From Singulisphaera sp045290345 (GTDB taxonomy: Bacteria; Planctomycetota; Planctomycetia; Isosphaerales; Isosphaeraceae), in assembly GCF_045290345.1 (NCBI RefSeq), contig NZ_CP155447.1, forward strand, positions 5,704,001 through 5,768,000: a DNA stretch of 64,000 bases. The letters run 5' to 3'. The notes below the pieces were generated by a model. That model was given only the letters and a program-made list of their open reading frames with translations, did no database searches and was not told where the DNA came from. Made by a program: the position numbers and the translations under genes. Below, piece after piece: positions 50,001 to 56,580 of the stretch (its first letter is position 1; each line of letters begins with the position of its first letter).

Positions 50001-50402
50001 GCGAGTTTGCGCCGCGACCGGCCGGTCACACTTGGGACAATGCCCCTGCCCCACCCTCGCGAACAGGACGCGGAGGTAGTCGTTGATCTCCGTGATCGTC
50101 CCGACAGTACTCCGTGGGTTCCGCCCCCCGGTCTTCTGCTGGATCGAGATCGACGGGCTGAGCCCATCAATGCGATCGACCTCGGGCTTGGGCATCTGGC
50201 CAAGGAACTGGCGTGCATAGCTCGAGAGGCTTTCGACGTAGCGTCTTTGCCCCTCGGCATAAAGCGTATCAAAGGCAAGCGAGCTTTTGCCCGAGCCCGA
50301 GACCCCCGTGAAGCAGATCAAGGAACCGCGAGGAAGGTTGAGCGAGACATCGCGAAGGTTGTGTTCGCGTGCGCCGCGGATCACGATGTCCGTCGTGGCC
50401 AT
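44016..50402 (-). CDS. uvrA: Tandem double-length UvrA with C-terminal extension
   Basis: UvrA recognises DNA damage and loads UvrB in nucleotide excision repair. This 2128-residue chain holds two complete UvrA copies. Copy 1 (about 1-955) has Walker A 'GVSGSGKSSLAFDTL', 'LSGGEAQRIRLASQVGAG', a second 'GVSGSGKSSLIGDIL' and the UvrA zinc module 'CEACQGNG...CPVCDGKR'. After a Lys/Ser-rich linker, copy 2 (about 980-1930) has 'CSGPSGSGKSSFAIDTL', 'LSGGESQRIRLASQIGSG', 'GVSGSGKSSLVEDIL' and 'CEACEGAG...CEACGGAR'. Where copy 1 reads 'GRTPRSNPATY', copy 2 reads 'GSTPTSTPGTY', as in UvrA2-like proteins. About 175 residues follow with no motif I know ('RRWHTIDRVGRSG', 'LPFFHALTSNEWIVTLRF'). A normal UvrA dimer has the same four ATPase sites, so one chain may mimic a dimer. 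Confidence 0.93.
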   Translation of the reverse strand: MATTDIVIRGAREHNLRDVSLNLPRGSLICFTGVSGSGKSSLAFDTLYAEGQRRYVESLSSYARQFLGQMPKPEVDRIDGLSPSISIQQKTGGRNPRSTVGTITEINDYLRVLFARVGQGHCPKCDRPVAAQTREQIIARVLDLPDGTAYSVLAPVIRGQKGEYKDLFSELARAGYMRARVNGQVFSLSDNLSLDRQTKHHIEVVIDRLKAGPAVRPRLAEAIESALKLGEGTVIVARDGQADLLLSSHYACASCGLSFDPPSPQLFSFNSPQGMCTSCDGLGVRHDFDPDLLVPDPSLSVWKGAIEPLGPISGVGKWRRHLFEGVAANVEADQDGPPKGTMLKGPWGDLDPRWQHAWLYGLGDRIIVHRWKSRKKNWSHTGTWDGVATELMAKYRGASGGPGRSKLEPYMRSMTCPECQGTRLNPRARAVRVGGTTMVELGAMPIGQAAQFFDALAGEENGTPVVPLDGLSRTIADELLKEIRGRLGFLTNVGLHYLALDRAAPTLSGGEAQRIRLASQVGAGLVGVLYILDEPSIGLHPRDNDRLIATLQRLRDVGNTVIVVEHDEDTMRAADHLVDFGPGPGVKGGEVVAEGSIAKLAAAPASLTGQYLSGRRAIEVPKTRRQPDGRVLKIVGARQHNLRGIDVEVPLGLFVCVTGVSGSGKSSLIGDILRDTLARDLNGAITEPGAHDRIEGVEHLDKIIDIDQSPIGRTPRSNPATYIKLFDLIRDLYTRLPDAKARGYKAGRFSFNVEGGRCEACQGNGSNRLEMDFLADVWVTCPVCDGKRFNRETLHVRFKGKSISDVLEMDVQEALEHFANVPKIAGMLQTLHDVGLDYLKLGQASPTLSGGEAQRIKLARELVKRGTGRTLYLLDEPTTGLHFEDVRKLLEVLHGFTVLGNTVVVIEHNLDVIKTADWLIDLGPEGGAGGGQVVAEGAPEQVALVAGSHTGVALAKILNPKKASLSKKSGVAKRGKRKSSEDGLASISVRGARQHNLKGIDVDLPRHKMSVCSGPSGSGKSSFAIDTLYAEGQRRYVESLSSYARQFLAPLQKPKVERISGLSPAVSIEQKTTSKSPRSTVGTVTEIHDYLRILMARLGQPYCPSCGLAIGTQSADEIVEKILHLPEGTKIFVMAPVERRDGEQYDALWDELRATGFSRVRVDGRSVSLDTPPKLSHRRKHRIEVVIDRAVVRRSTRSRLADSVESALDLGKGVALIARVGEESNELNWPVDRYSQHRSCDGCGRSFEELSPHHFSFNSPLGWCPVCEGLGIQHGANPAILIPDGRRSLRQGAVVVWPNFAANPLFGAMIAAMTETLGIDLNVPFDDLEGRHRRTILHGAGEAWFKVPAAAGQPEFSFQYKGLFPAIEEAARVSFVYRFKLQGMVDDVPCASCMGARLRDDAAAVRFHDFTLDQIGQWSLGRASTFFKNLKLSADEKHIAGDLIREIRDRLKFLVDVGLDYLSLARGTPTLSGGESQRIRLASQIGSGLTGVLYVLDEPTIGLHPRDNARLLAALRHLRDLGNTLVLVEHDREVIEAADYLVDFGPGSGSGGGEVTGAGTPAKVKTIKASLTGQYLSGKVAIPVPTNRRPAGGPALWVRGARHHNLKNIDVAFPLGIVTVVTGVSGSGKSSLVEDILWKAAAKTLHRAQVTPGAHDAIEGLPLVDKVISVDQTPLGSTPTSTPGTYSGVFDLIRELFAKLPESKVRGFTSRRFSFNQAGGRCEACEGAGQRRIEMHFLPDVWVICEACGGARYTTDTLAVKFRGKTIADVLEMNVDAALELFASVPKIQRILQTLHDVGLGYIPLGQSAPTLSGGEAQRVKLAAELARPNTGKTLYILDEPTTGLHLDDVRKLLDVVHRLADLGNTVVIIEHNLEVIKTADWLIDIGPEAGGAGGEIVAAGPPETIAATEGCLTGLILKDLLAAGPYAERPKYDRKAAARKALADTKAASLVELNNVVKPPWELDGRRWHTIDRVGRSGRPARWDGSILERIVDRIQELGTFLPTDWSQRTAVRILADTGLTLPFFHALTSNEWIVTLRFNVKRNTFKLATLARELGLVPFHEGTTPVHSQADRLIVSNEGTTQEVILTCHSASDLETPAFEAFLVKAIASYGRIGESGGLVKASELS

Positions 50403-50657
50403 CCGTGGTGAGTCCTCAAGTCAGCGGAAATTCCTGCGAGCTCAGCCTACTGTTCAATTGATTCGATAGTATACGCGTGTCATCAAATCGTTGTCCACGC
50501 AGGTTTTCCTGTTCCAGAGTGTCTCCCTCACGAGCCATGGAAGATCTCGCTCGCCTCAGAATCGAGACTCGCAAGGCGAACTTCAAATTCGCCCGGCCGG
50601 TCCGACCGTCCTTCCCAATGGATCCGTTCACAGAAAAATCGCGGGCGAAATCATTCG

Positions 50658-52808
50658 CTATCCCTCGATTCTGCCTCCGAGCAGCTTTCGGTTCAGTGAC
50701 CCACCACTGAATAGCAGTTCCTCAAGCGCCGCTTCCACGTCTTCCCGCACGAGGCACCCCGAGCCGTCCCGCTCGAGATGGAACTGGGCGGACCGCCGCA
50801 TCAATTCCTTGATAAAGGACGCACTGACGCCTTCGGTTCGCTGCACCGTCGCCTGGACCAGCTCATCGTGCACTCCGACGCCCCTGGCATAAAGTCGCAC
50901 CAGTTTCTCCCGGCCCTCCCCGTCCGGCAGCGGGAACTCGATCGCCTGATCCACCCGCCCAGGCCTTGATGCCAGCGCCGCTTCCAAGGCTTCGGGGCGG
51001 TTCGTCGTCAGGACGAAGAGGATCTCGGCATCTGGGCGCAGTCCGTCCATCTCGTTCAGAAGCTTGTTCAACAGGACCTCCTCGCACGGGCTTTCCATCC
51101 TCGTGCGGTCCCTGGCGATCAGGTCCACATCCTCGATCACCACGATGCTCGGCTGAAGCAGACGGGCCAGAGTCAAGTACTCATCCAGCAGTCCAACCTG
51201 CTCCGCGGTGATCAGCAGGGTCGTGTGACCGGCCAAGGCCCCAGCCAGGTAGTGAATCGTGTGCGTCTTGCCCGTGCCGGGCGGACCGTAGAACAGCACC
51301 CCTTTCTTGGTCGCCAGGCCCAGCGCGTTCAACCGGGCCCGCAGGTCGGCGAACCGGATCACGTTGCGTTCGAGCAGTGCGAGCGTCCGTGCTGGTAGGA
51401 TGACCTGATCCCGATGAACGTGGGCCAGTTTGTGGACCAGGATCCCTGACGACCGGCCGGAATAGTCTTCATTGTGCTGGAGCGAGAGGATCTTGCCTCG
51501 GTATGACTCCGCCTTGACGACCGACTCCTCCAGGCGTTTGAAGAACTCCTGGGCGACCCGGAATCCGTCGGGGTCGTTGGTCGTGGCCACCTGCAAACGG
51601 AGTCCCTCTGCGCGACCGTAATTCGAGTGTTGCTCGAGGAACACCACATACCGCGTGCCGTCTGTTTCGAGCAGCCAGAGACCATTCCTCAGGCAACGGA
51701 CCGGTTCGTCCTCGCCGATATCAACCTCTTCATACAGGGGCGGGACTGCCTGAGCAGGGTCGTTCCAGTCGCGAAACAGCAAGCCGGTGAGGCTGATCCC
51801 CTCGTAGTTGTGTCGCTTGCTCACACCGCAAAAGAACAAGACGGTGGCCTGCCCGTCGAACGTCCGGTCAACGGCACGCTGCAAGTCGGCCCGGACCCGG
51901 TGGGGGAACTGCCGCTCCGTGATGGTCAAGTCGTCCGGAGGTGTCGGCTCGAAATGAGACCGGATCAGAGAATCGAGCTGGGGCTTCCGCTCTTGCATCG
52001 CAACCTCATTGGAAGTGTCCTCATCATCAAGTTGCTTGGCTCTGTCGCGATCGGCGTCGGCCTCATCCTCACGGCCCAGCGCCTCGTAGGCCCGGGCACG
52101 GCCTCGATAGCCCTTGGCGAGTCTTGGGCCGAGCCGGATGGCCTCACCGTAGTCGGCGATCGCCAACTCGTAGTCTTCGGCGTCGTAACGAGCAGAAGCC
52201 CGGTTCAGGTAGTTCTCGACGTTCTCAGGGCCGATCCGAATCGCCTCGCTGAAGTCGGCGATCGCGGCGTCGAACTCGTTGTCCGCATGGTGGGCCATTC
52301 CCCGGTTCCGATAGGTAGCAGCCAGGTTCGGATCGAGGGCGAGCGCCTTGGTGTAGTCGGCAATGGCCGCCAGGTAGTCCTCCAAGGAATGCAGGGATGT
52401 GCCTCGGCCATTGTAGAGCCAGGCCAGTTGCGGGTTGAGGCCGATCGCACGGTCGTAGTCGACGACCGCCTCGGCAAAATCCGCCTGAAAGTGGCGGGCC
52501 GTCGCCCGGAAGCCAAAGGGAAGGGAGTTGTCGGGCTCCAGCCGAGCCGCTTCATCGAAGTCGCGAATCGCCCTGGCATACTCGGCCTTGCTCAGCCAGG
52601 CCCGACCTCGGCCGAAGTGGGCCGCCGCGTTCTCGGGGTGGAGTCGAATGGCGGCATCGAAATCCTCGATGGCCCGATCCAGTTCTCCACGGCTCAGCCG
52701 GGCGTTCCCCTGTTCGACGAGAGCCTCGGGGGTCACCGGAGCCGGAGGCTCCATCGCAGGAGCCTGCCTCTCCCCATCGCCTACTCCCACCTCGCTCGGT
52801 GTTTCCAT
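50658..52808 (-). CDS. TPR-AAA+ ATPase
   Basis: The 716-residue product has six tetratricopeptide repeats (about 28-240; for example 'LDRAIEDFDAAIRLHPENAA' and 'YLAAIADYTKALALDPNLA'), a middle region without a known domain (about 260-460), and a C-terminal AAA+ domain of the Vps4/Ycf46 class (about 470-690): Walker A 'GPPGTGKT', Walker B 'SIVVIEDVDLIA', sensor-1 'VLTTNRPE', and arginine-finger region 'ASRPGRVDQAI'. Such proteins remodel other proteins; TPRs would recruit the target. A few planctomycetes carry this architecture. It is the 3' gene of the accessory island, downstream of a coiled-coil protein gene. No signal peptide is present. Confidence 0.85.
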   Translation of the reverse strand: METPSEVGVGDGERQAPAMEPPAPVTPEALVEQGNARLSRGELDRAIEDFDAAIRLHPENAAAHFGRGRAWLSKAEYARAIRDFDEAARLEPDNSLPFGFRATARHFQADFAEAVVDYDRAIGLNPQLAWLYNGRGTSLHSLEDYLAAIADYTKALALDPNLAATYRNRGMAHHADNEFDAAIADFSEAIRIGPENVENYLNRASARYDAEDYELAIADYGEAIRLGPRLAKGYRGRARAYEALGREDEADADRDRAKQLDDEDTSNEVAMQERKPQLDSLIRSHFEPTPPDDLTITERQFPHRVRADLQRAVDRTFDGQATVLFFCGVSKRHNYEGISLTGLLFRDWNDPAQAVPPLYEEVDIGEDEPVRCLRNGLWLLETDGTRYVVFLEQHSNYGRAEGLRLQVATTNDPDGFRVAQEFFKRLEESVVKAESYRGKILSLQHNEDYSGRSSGILVHKLAHVHRDQVILPARTLALLERNVIRFADLRARLNALGLATKKGVLFYGPPGTGKTHTIHYLAGALAGHTTLLITAEQVGLLDEYLTLARLLQPSIVVIEDVDLIARDRTRMESPCEEVLLNKLLNEMDGLRPDAEILFVLTTNRPEALEAALASRPGRVDQAIEFPLPDGEGREKLVRLYARGVGVHDELVQATVQRTEGVSASFIKELMRRSAQFHLERDGSGCLVREDVEAALEELLFSGGSLNRKLLGGRIEG

Positions 52809-53045
52809 CGAGAGGTCGTCTCATTCGAGATTCGGTCCCAGTTTCGCCGCATTACAGCACACGATCGGCCGGCTCTTGAGGCAGGGGCATTTCAAGGTTG
52901 AGCCTTGAGGGTTAAGCCTTGACCCGATGACCGATGAGGTTTGAAGCGGCATCGGCATCGTGATAAAAAGTTAGCCCGAGGGCTAAATCGGCAGGTTTCC
53001 CAGCCGGCGCCCCTTGGATCGTAAGCCGACCGATCGTGTGGCTCG

Positions 53046-53543
53046 CTACCGCGCCAGGTCGAGAACCGCCGAGGGCAGGTCGACCCGGGTCGAGGCATTG
53101 TACTGGTTGAGCTTATCCTGGAGCTTGTCGATCTCCGCCTCCAGCCTCCGCACCATCTCCAAAGCCTCGGGCTTGGTGATGGTGGCGTCGTACCGATATT
53201 CGACACCGTTATAGCCCGGCTCGCTGCCGTGCTTGGTGTTCAGACCGTTCAGCATCTGGATCAGGCCCTTCCTCTCGCCGAGCCGAAGCACGTCCTCGTA
53301 AACGGCGACGTTGGCCCGTTGGATGGCCGCCTTGACAGTCACCAAGCCCTCCTGGAGCAGGAGGAACCGCTCGAGCTCGGCCCGCACGTCCACCGTGGCC
53401 TGGCCCTCGGCATCCCGCTGGCCCACCAGGACGCTGTTATATGTTTCGATATTCGTCCGGGCCTGGGCCAGCCGACCCGCCAGCCGGTTCTTGACGGAAA
53501 GGGCCTTGGCCAAGCTGACCGCCTCGTTCTGAACGGGTTCCAT
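53046..53543 (-). CDS. Coiled-coil protein, DIP1984/septicolysin-like
   Basis: The 165-residue product is predicted to be mostly helical ('SLAKALSVKNRLAGRLAQAR', 'EALEMVRRLEAEIDKLQDKL'). The layout, with an opening 'AxxLxxKxxLxxRLxxxR', a central 'RANVAVYEDVLRLGERKGLI' and a final 'EIDKLQDKLNQYNASTRVDL', recalls DIP1984/septicolysin family proteins, though identity is too low for a firm call. It lies between the TPR-AAA+ gene and a frameshifted gene on the same strand. The ATG at 53543 is the first in frame. Confidence 0.6.
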   Translation of the reverse strand: MEPVQNEAVSLAKALSVKNRLAGRLAQARTNIETYNSVLVGQRDAEGQATVDVRAELERFLLLQEGLVTVKAAIQRANVAVYEDVLRLGERKGLIQMLNGLNTKHGSEPGYNGVEYRYDATITKPEALEMVRRLEAEIDKLQDKLNQYNASTRVDLPSAVLDLAR

Positions 53544-53874
53544 GACGGTGCTTCCCTCACGGGCCGAGTGTCACCGGTACGCTTTGGAGGTTTTCGCCAA
53601 AGAATGAGACCAGAGAAGAGGGGCTGAGGTTCGCGGTCGCTTGGTCAACGCCTCTGTGGCTCTCCGTCAATCCAATTTCAGGATACGGGACCTCCCGAAC
53701 CGAACAAGCCCCCAGGACGAAGGTCGGCGAGAAGCCGCGGAGGTCGATGATCCTGTTTCTTTCAGGTCTCGCTGAATCCGGAGATCACTCCGGTCCACGG
53801 GATGACATACGTAGAGGGACGACCGCCTGCGATCGTCGGGTCACCCTGGGCCCGTTCAACGATCCGGGGCCGAG
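53544..53874. other. Intergenic region in the accessory island
   Basis: The 331 bases show a small hairpin (CTTTGG/CCAAAG near 53581-53601) and no gene. It separates the coiled-coil gene from the upstream frameshifted gene. Confidence 0.4.
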
Positions 53875-54634
53875 TCAATGGTCGGCCCCCGCGTTGGCGG
53901 CAAACTTCCCTTTCATTTCGAGCGTGAACGCCCCGCTCCGGTTCTTGAAGGAGTACTTCAAATGCGTTTGGATGTAGGGAAAGAGAAAAGGCCTGAGCCC
54001 AATCACCAGCGCCACCCCACCCGGAGTATTCCCGGAGTAATGGTATCGGGGCCCGGAACAGGCGAACGGGATGGCCTCACGGGCGATGAAGCGGATGCCG
54101 TGCTCATCGACCGAGGTGGCCAGTACGCTCGGGAAGAGTTGGGCCTTCAGGACGTCGGCCTTCGGTTGGTGGGCCGGGTTGATCCGCAAGCGGAAGCCAT
54201 CGACTCGGGGGATGCCGAGCATACCGAGAACCTTCGGACCCCACGCCGATCCGGCAGGATCGTCCTCGGTGGCTTCGAAGATGCCCGCCATGTGTTGGAC
54301 CAGCTTGGGCAAGTAGACGATCGTACGCGGCCAGGTCGAGTTCTCCGGATCGCCGACAGTCAAGGAAGTCAGTTCCGCCGGCAGGCAGTCGAACGTCTTG
54401 GTCAGTTCACCGGACGGGTTCCATCGCTCAGGGGCAGGCCGGGACGCCGTCGCCAGGGCCGCACGCGTAAGGACCGGATTGACGGCAAAGGCGACATAGG
54501 ACTCGCCGACCTGGATCGTCGGTTCCTGCCCCTCCCCCAGCCACGAAACGATCCCGGCCGGGGAGGTCAGGCGGTAACCGCGATCCGCCTGAAAGGCGAG
54601 CGGGGAGCGTCAGTTCCCTATCTTCTTGGGCCAC
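53875..54634 (-). pseudogene. Unknown gene with probable frameshift near its 5' end
   Basis: On the minus strand a frame from about 54610 to 53875 reads as a good protein of about 240 residues ('AFQADRGYRLTSPAGIVSW', 'EPTIQVGESYVAFAVNP', 'WNPSGELTKTFDCLPAE', 'PRTIVYLPKLVQHMAGIF', 'AGSAWGPKVLGMLGIPRV', 'FIAREAIPFACSGPRYHYSG'). This frame has no ATG, GTG or TTG start before TTG at 54363, which would remove a third of the protein. A GTG start at 54634 opens a second frame (MAQEDRELTLPA) that meets the first near 54600 if one base is removed. I read this as a 1-base insertion. No family is recognised. Confidence 0.5.
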
Positions 54635-54688
54635 TTACTCGCGAAAAATCAAAGACAGGGAGCTCACCTCAGTATCGAGAAATCCCGC

Positions 54689-55432
54689 TTATTCCTTCTC
54701 GAAACCCTGGCTCGTGAACTTCAGCATCCGGCTGTTCTCAGTGACGGTGCGAACCACGTAGTCCGAAGCGCCGGAAGGGATCTGAGCTTCGATCTCGAGC
54801 GTCACCGCCACTTTTGCGCCGACCAGACCGGTGAGGTACGAGATAACCTCTTCAGCGACGCGGCCGGCGTCGCGGCCGACGCGGGCGGCATCGAGAGTCA
54901 CCGCACCATGGAACCGTTTCGGTGGGACAGCCACGTGATTCGTCGATCCCGAGCCAGTTCCGGCACCTGACCCGGTGGTGGTGACCGTCGTCGTTGCGGA
55001 TCCGTTTCCACCTGTGCCCTGATCGCCGGATCCGTCCCCTCCAGACGGCTTCACTCTCTCGGTGTCGATCTGCGTACGGGCAACACCTCACGCCACGGCT
55101 TGAAGCCCCCCTGCCCCCCCTTCGAGCACCGTCCCCGCACTCTTCCGCTTCTCGCTCCGGGCCTGCTCGTCGAACCGGAGCCGCAACAGTTCCGTCTTCA
55201 TCCGCTCGACATCATCGGCCTGCGGGGCCGAGACCGCGTTCAGGAGCCGCCCGGCCGAGTCGAGCGAGCGGTAGGCGTCATTACCCGAGAACGTTTCCTG
55301 ATGCGCCCACTTGTTACGATGATCGCGGAGCTCGCTGACCAGGCTCCGCTCCGCGGGTCCCAGCGTCATCCGAGGAACCTCGCGGTCTCGCTTCGATTCT
55401 CTCCGCGTTCTCCGCGTCTCCGCGTGAGTCAC
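54689..55432 (-). pseudogene. Remnant of a DUF499 / Swt1-HEPN ATPase gene
   Basis: Two pieces of one family lie end to end. The first (from about 55369 to 55088) reads 'TLGPAERSLVSELRDHRNKW', 'AYRSLDSAGRLLNAVSAPQA' and 'MKTELLRLRFDEQARSEKRK', the Swt1-type HEPN domain at the N-terminus of DUF499 ATPases. A 1-base insertion in a G-run (plus 55106-55120, C-runs) then breaks the frame; in the shifted frame the family-typical 'GFKPWREV' follows. The second (55080 to 54689) reads 'VTLDAARVGRDAGRVAEEV' and 'SDYVVRTVTENSRMLKFTSQ', the C-terminus of the same family. The central ATPase of some 800 residues, with its Walker motifs, is missing. The gene cannot make a working ATPase. Family names are from memory of these motifs. 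Confidence 0.7.
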
Positions 55433-55507
55433 CTGATCGAGCGAGCCTGGCTCATTCGTTAGCTCCGGCCTGCCCCTCGTTCACGCGGAGACGCGGAGAA
55501 CGCGGAG
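55401..55507. repeat. Perfect 27-bp inverted repeat
   Basis: CTCCGCGTTCTCCGCGTCTC plus CGCGTGA (55401-55427) is exactly complementary to 55481-55507, separated by 53 bases. The unit resembles the dispersed 'gcggagacgcggagaacgcggag' type repeats seen between genes in several bacteria. It sits where the 5' end of the DUF499 remnant has been lost, next to the stop of the PARG-like gene. Confidence 0.88.
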
Positions 55508-55551
55508 GGGGGGGGCGGTCGTTGCTTCAGTGACGTTGGCCCTGAACGCGA

Positions 55552-56580
55552 TCAATTCCCGTCACTGGTGCCCCACGCGAACCCGATTGCCTCGATCCGC
55601 CGGATCAATTCACCAACGTCGATGACCGAACCTCCAAGCCGTCCCTCATCAAAGATAGCTCGCGTCTCGCGGATCGCCGCGTTGCCCCCCGAATCGCCGG
55701 TATGAAAGACGATCCGCTCGACCCCAGCCATCGCGGCGGCGAGCACTTGCAGCGTCGTCATGAGCACGCGATCGCCTCCGAACGCGCCACAGCCCCAGAA
55801 CCCGGTGTGGACCACGACCAACCCATCATCATCCTCCGATGACGACGACCCGTGAGCCCGGGCCGACTCCAGCACGGCCGCGCGAAACGCCGTGTACGCC
55901 GTGACGAGCACACCTTCGATTTCATCGATGCGATACCGGCCCACCCCGCCGGCCGGCGCGGCGATCGCGATCAGGTTCGTGGTCGTCGGCGGCTCGATCC
56001 TCGTGGTCGCCCGCCTCACCGCGTCCGGATCGGCTCGCGCAAACGCATTCCCATAAAGGCCGTGCGGCCGTCCCTCGGCCGCGTTCCGGTCGGTCGCCAC
56101 CCGGCAGTGACGCAACGCCCCCATCACAAGCACGGGAGTCGGCCGGCCCCCCTCCACCGTCAATGCGGGCCGCTTGCTCGCCACCAAGGCCTCCCTGAGC
56201 GACCCCAGCGCGGGATGCTCGGCCGCCTGCATCTCATCCTGGGCGAAGAGCCGCGACCCATACGCGAAGAAGAGGCGGGGATCCGCGAAGTTGACGTGCC
56301 ACTCCAAGCCGCCGGCCAGATCGGCCTCCCGGGCGTAATCGTAGAACCCGGGACGAGCCACCATTCGGTCGATCGCTGCCGCGGGATCGAGGCCCTCGGC
56401 GGGAAAGGGCATCGCCCCCCACCGGGTATAATCGAGCCGCCCCTGCCGGGTTGATCCCGGCGGACAAGCCACCGCAAAAACGACCTGCTTGTTCCGGTCG
56501 TTCCAGACGGGTGGGTGTTCCTCGACGAGTTCCCGGATGGCAAACGTCTGCCGCTCGATCGGCTCAGGCTGACGGCTCAT
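55552..56580 (-). CDS. PARG-like (ADP-ribose glycohydrolase fold) protein with variant signature
   Basis: The 342-residue product resembles poly(ADP-ribose) glycohydrolases. 'WHVNFADP' (94-101) matches the 'vdFAN' strand, 'LFAQDEMQAAEHPAL' (111-125) matches the catalytic 'xQEExxxxxxPEL' region with Gln-Asp-Glu in place of Gln-Glu-Glu, and 'HTGFWGCGAFGGDRVLMTTL' (258-277) matches the 'TGNWGCGAFGGD' loop. The three-Gly loop before the catalytic Glu is replaced by Phe-Ala-Tyr-Gly-Ser. The second Glu, the usual catalytic acid, is kept (Glu116). The ATG at 56580 has a perfect AGGAGG six to seven bases upstream and lies inside the 3' end of the methyltransferase remnant (17-bp overlap). Function is inferred from fold motifs only. 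Confidence 0.75.
   Translation of the reverse strand: MSRQPEPIERQTFAIRELVEEHPPVWNDRNKQVVFAVACPPGSTRQGRLDYTRWGAMPFPAEGLDPAAAIDRMVARPGFYDYAREADLAGGLEWHVNFADPRLFFAYGSRLFAQDEMQAAEHPALGSLREALVASKRPALTVEGGRPTPVLVMGALRHCRVATDRNAAEGRPHGLYGNAFARADPDAVRRATTRIEPPTTTNLIAIAAPAGGVGRYRIDEIEGVLVTAYTAFRAAVLESARAHGSSSSEDDDGLVVVHTGFWGCGAFGGDRVLMTTLQVLAAAMAGVERIVFHTGDSGGNAAIRETRAIFDEGRLGGSVIDVGELIRRIEAIGFAWGTSDGN

Noticed and set aside
51627..52901. Open frame of 424 residues on the plus strand
   Set aside because: Antisense of the TPR-AAA+ gene; repetitive only because the TPR coding sequence is repetitive.
53878..54717. Open frame of 279 residues on the plus strand
   Set aside because: It is the antisense of the frameshifted minus-strand gene; its composition (many Arg, Gly, Asp) is that of a shadow frame, while the minus strand reads like a protein.
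55398..55510. Possible CRISPR or transposon end from the repeated CTCCGCG units
   Set aside because: Only one inverted pair, no spacers of regular size, no transposase or target duplication nearby.
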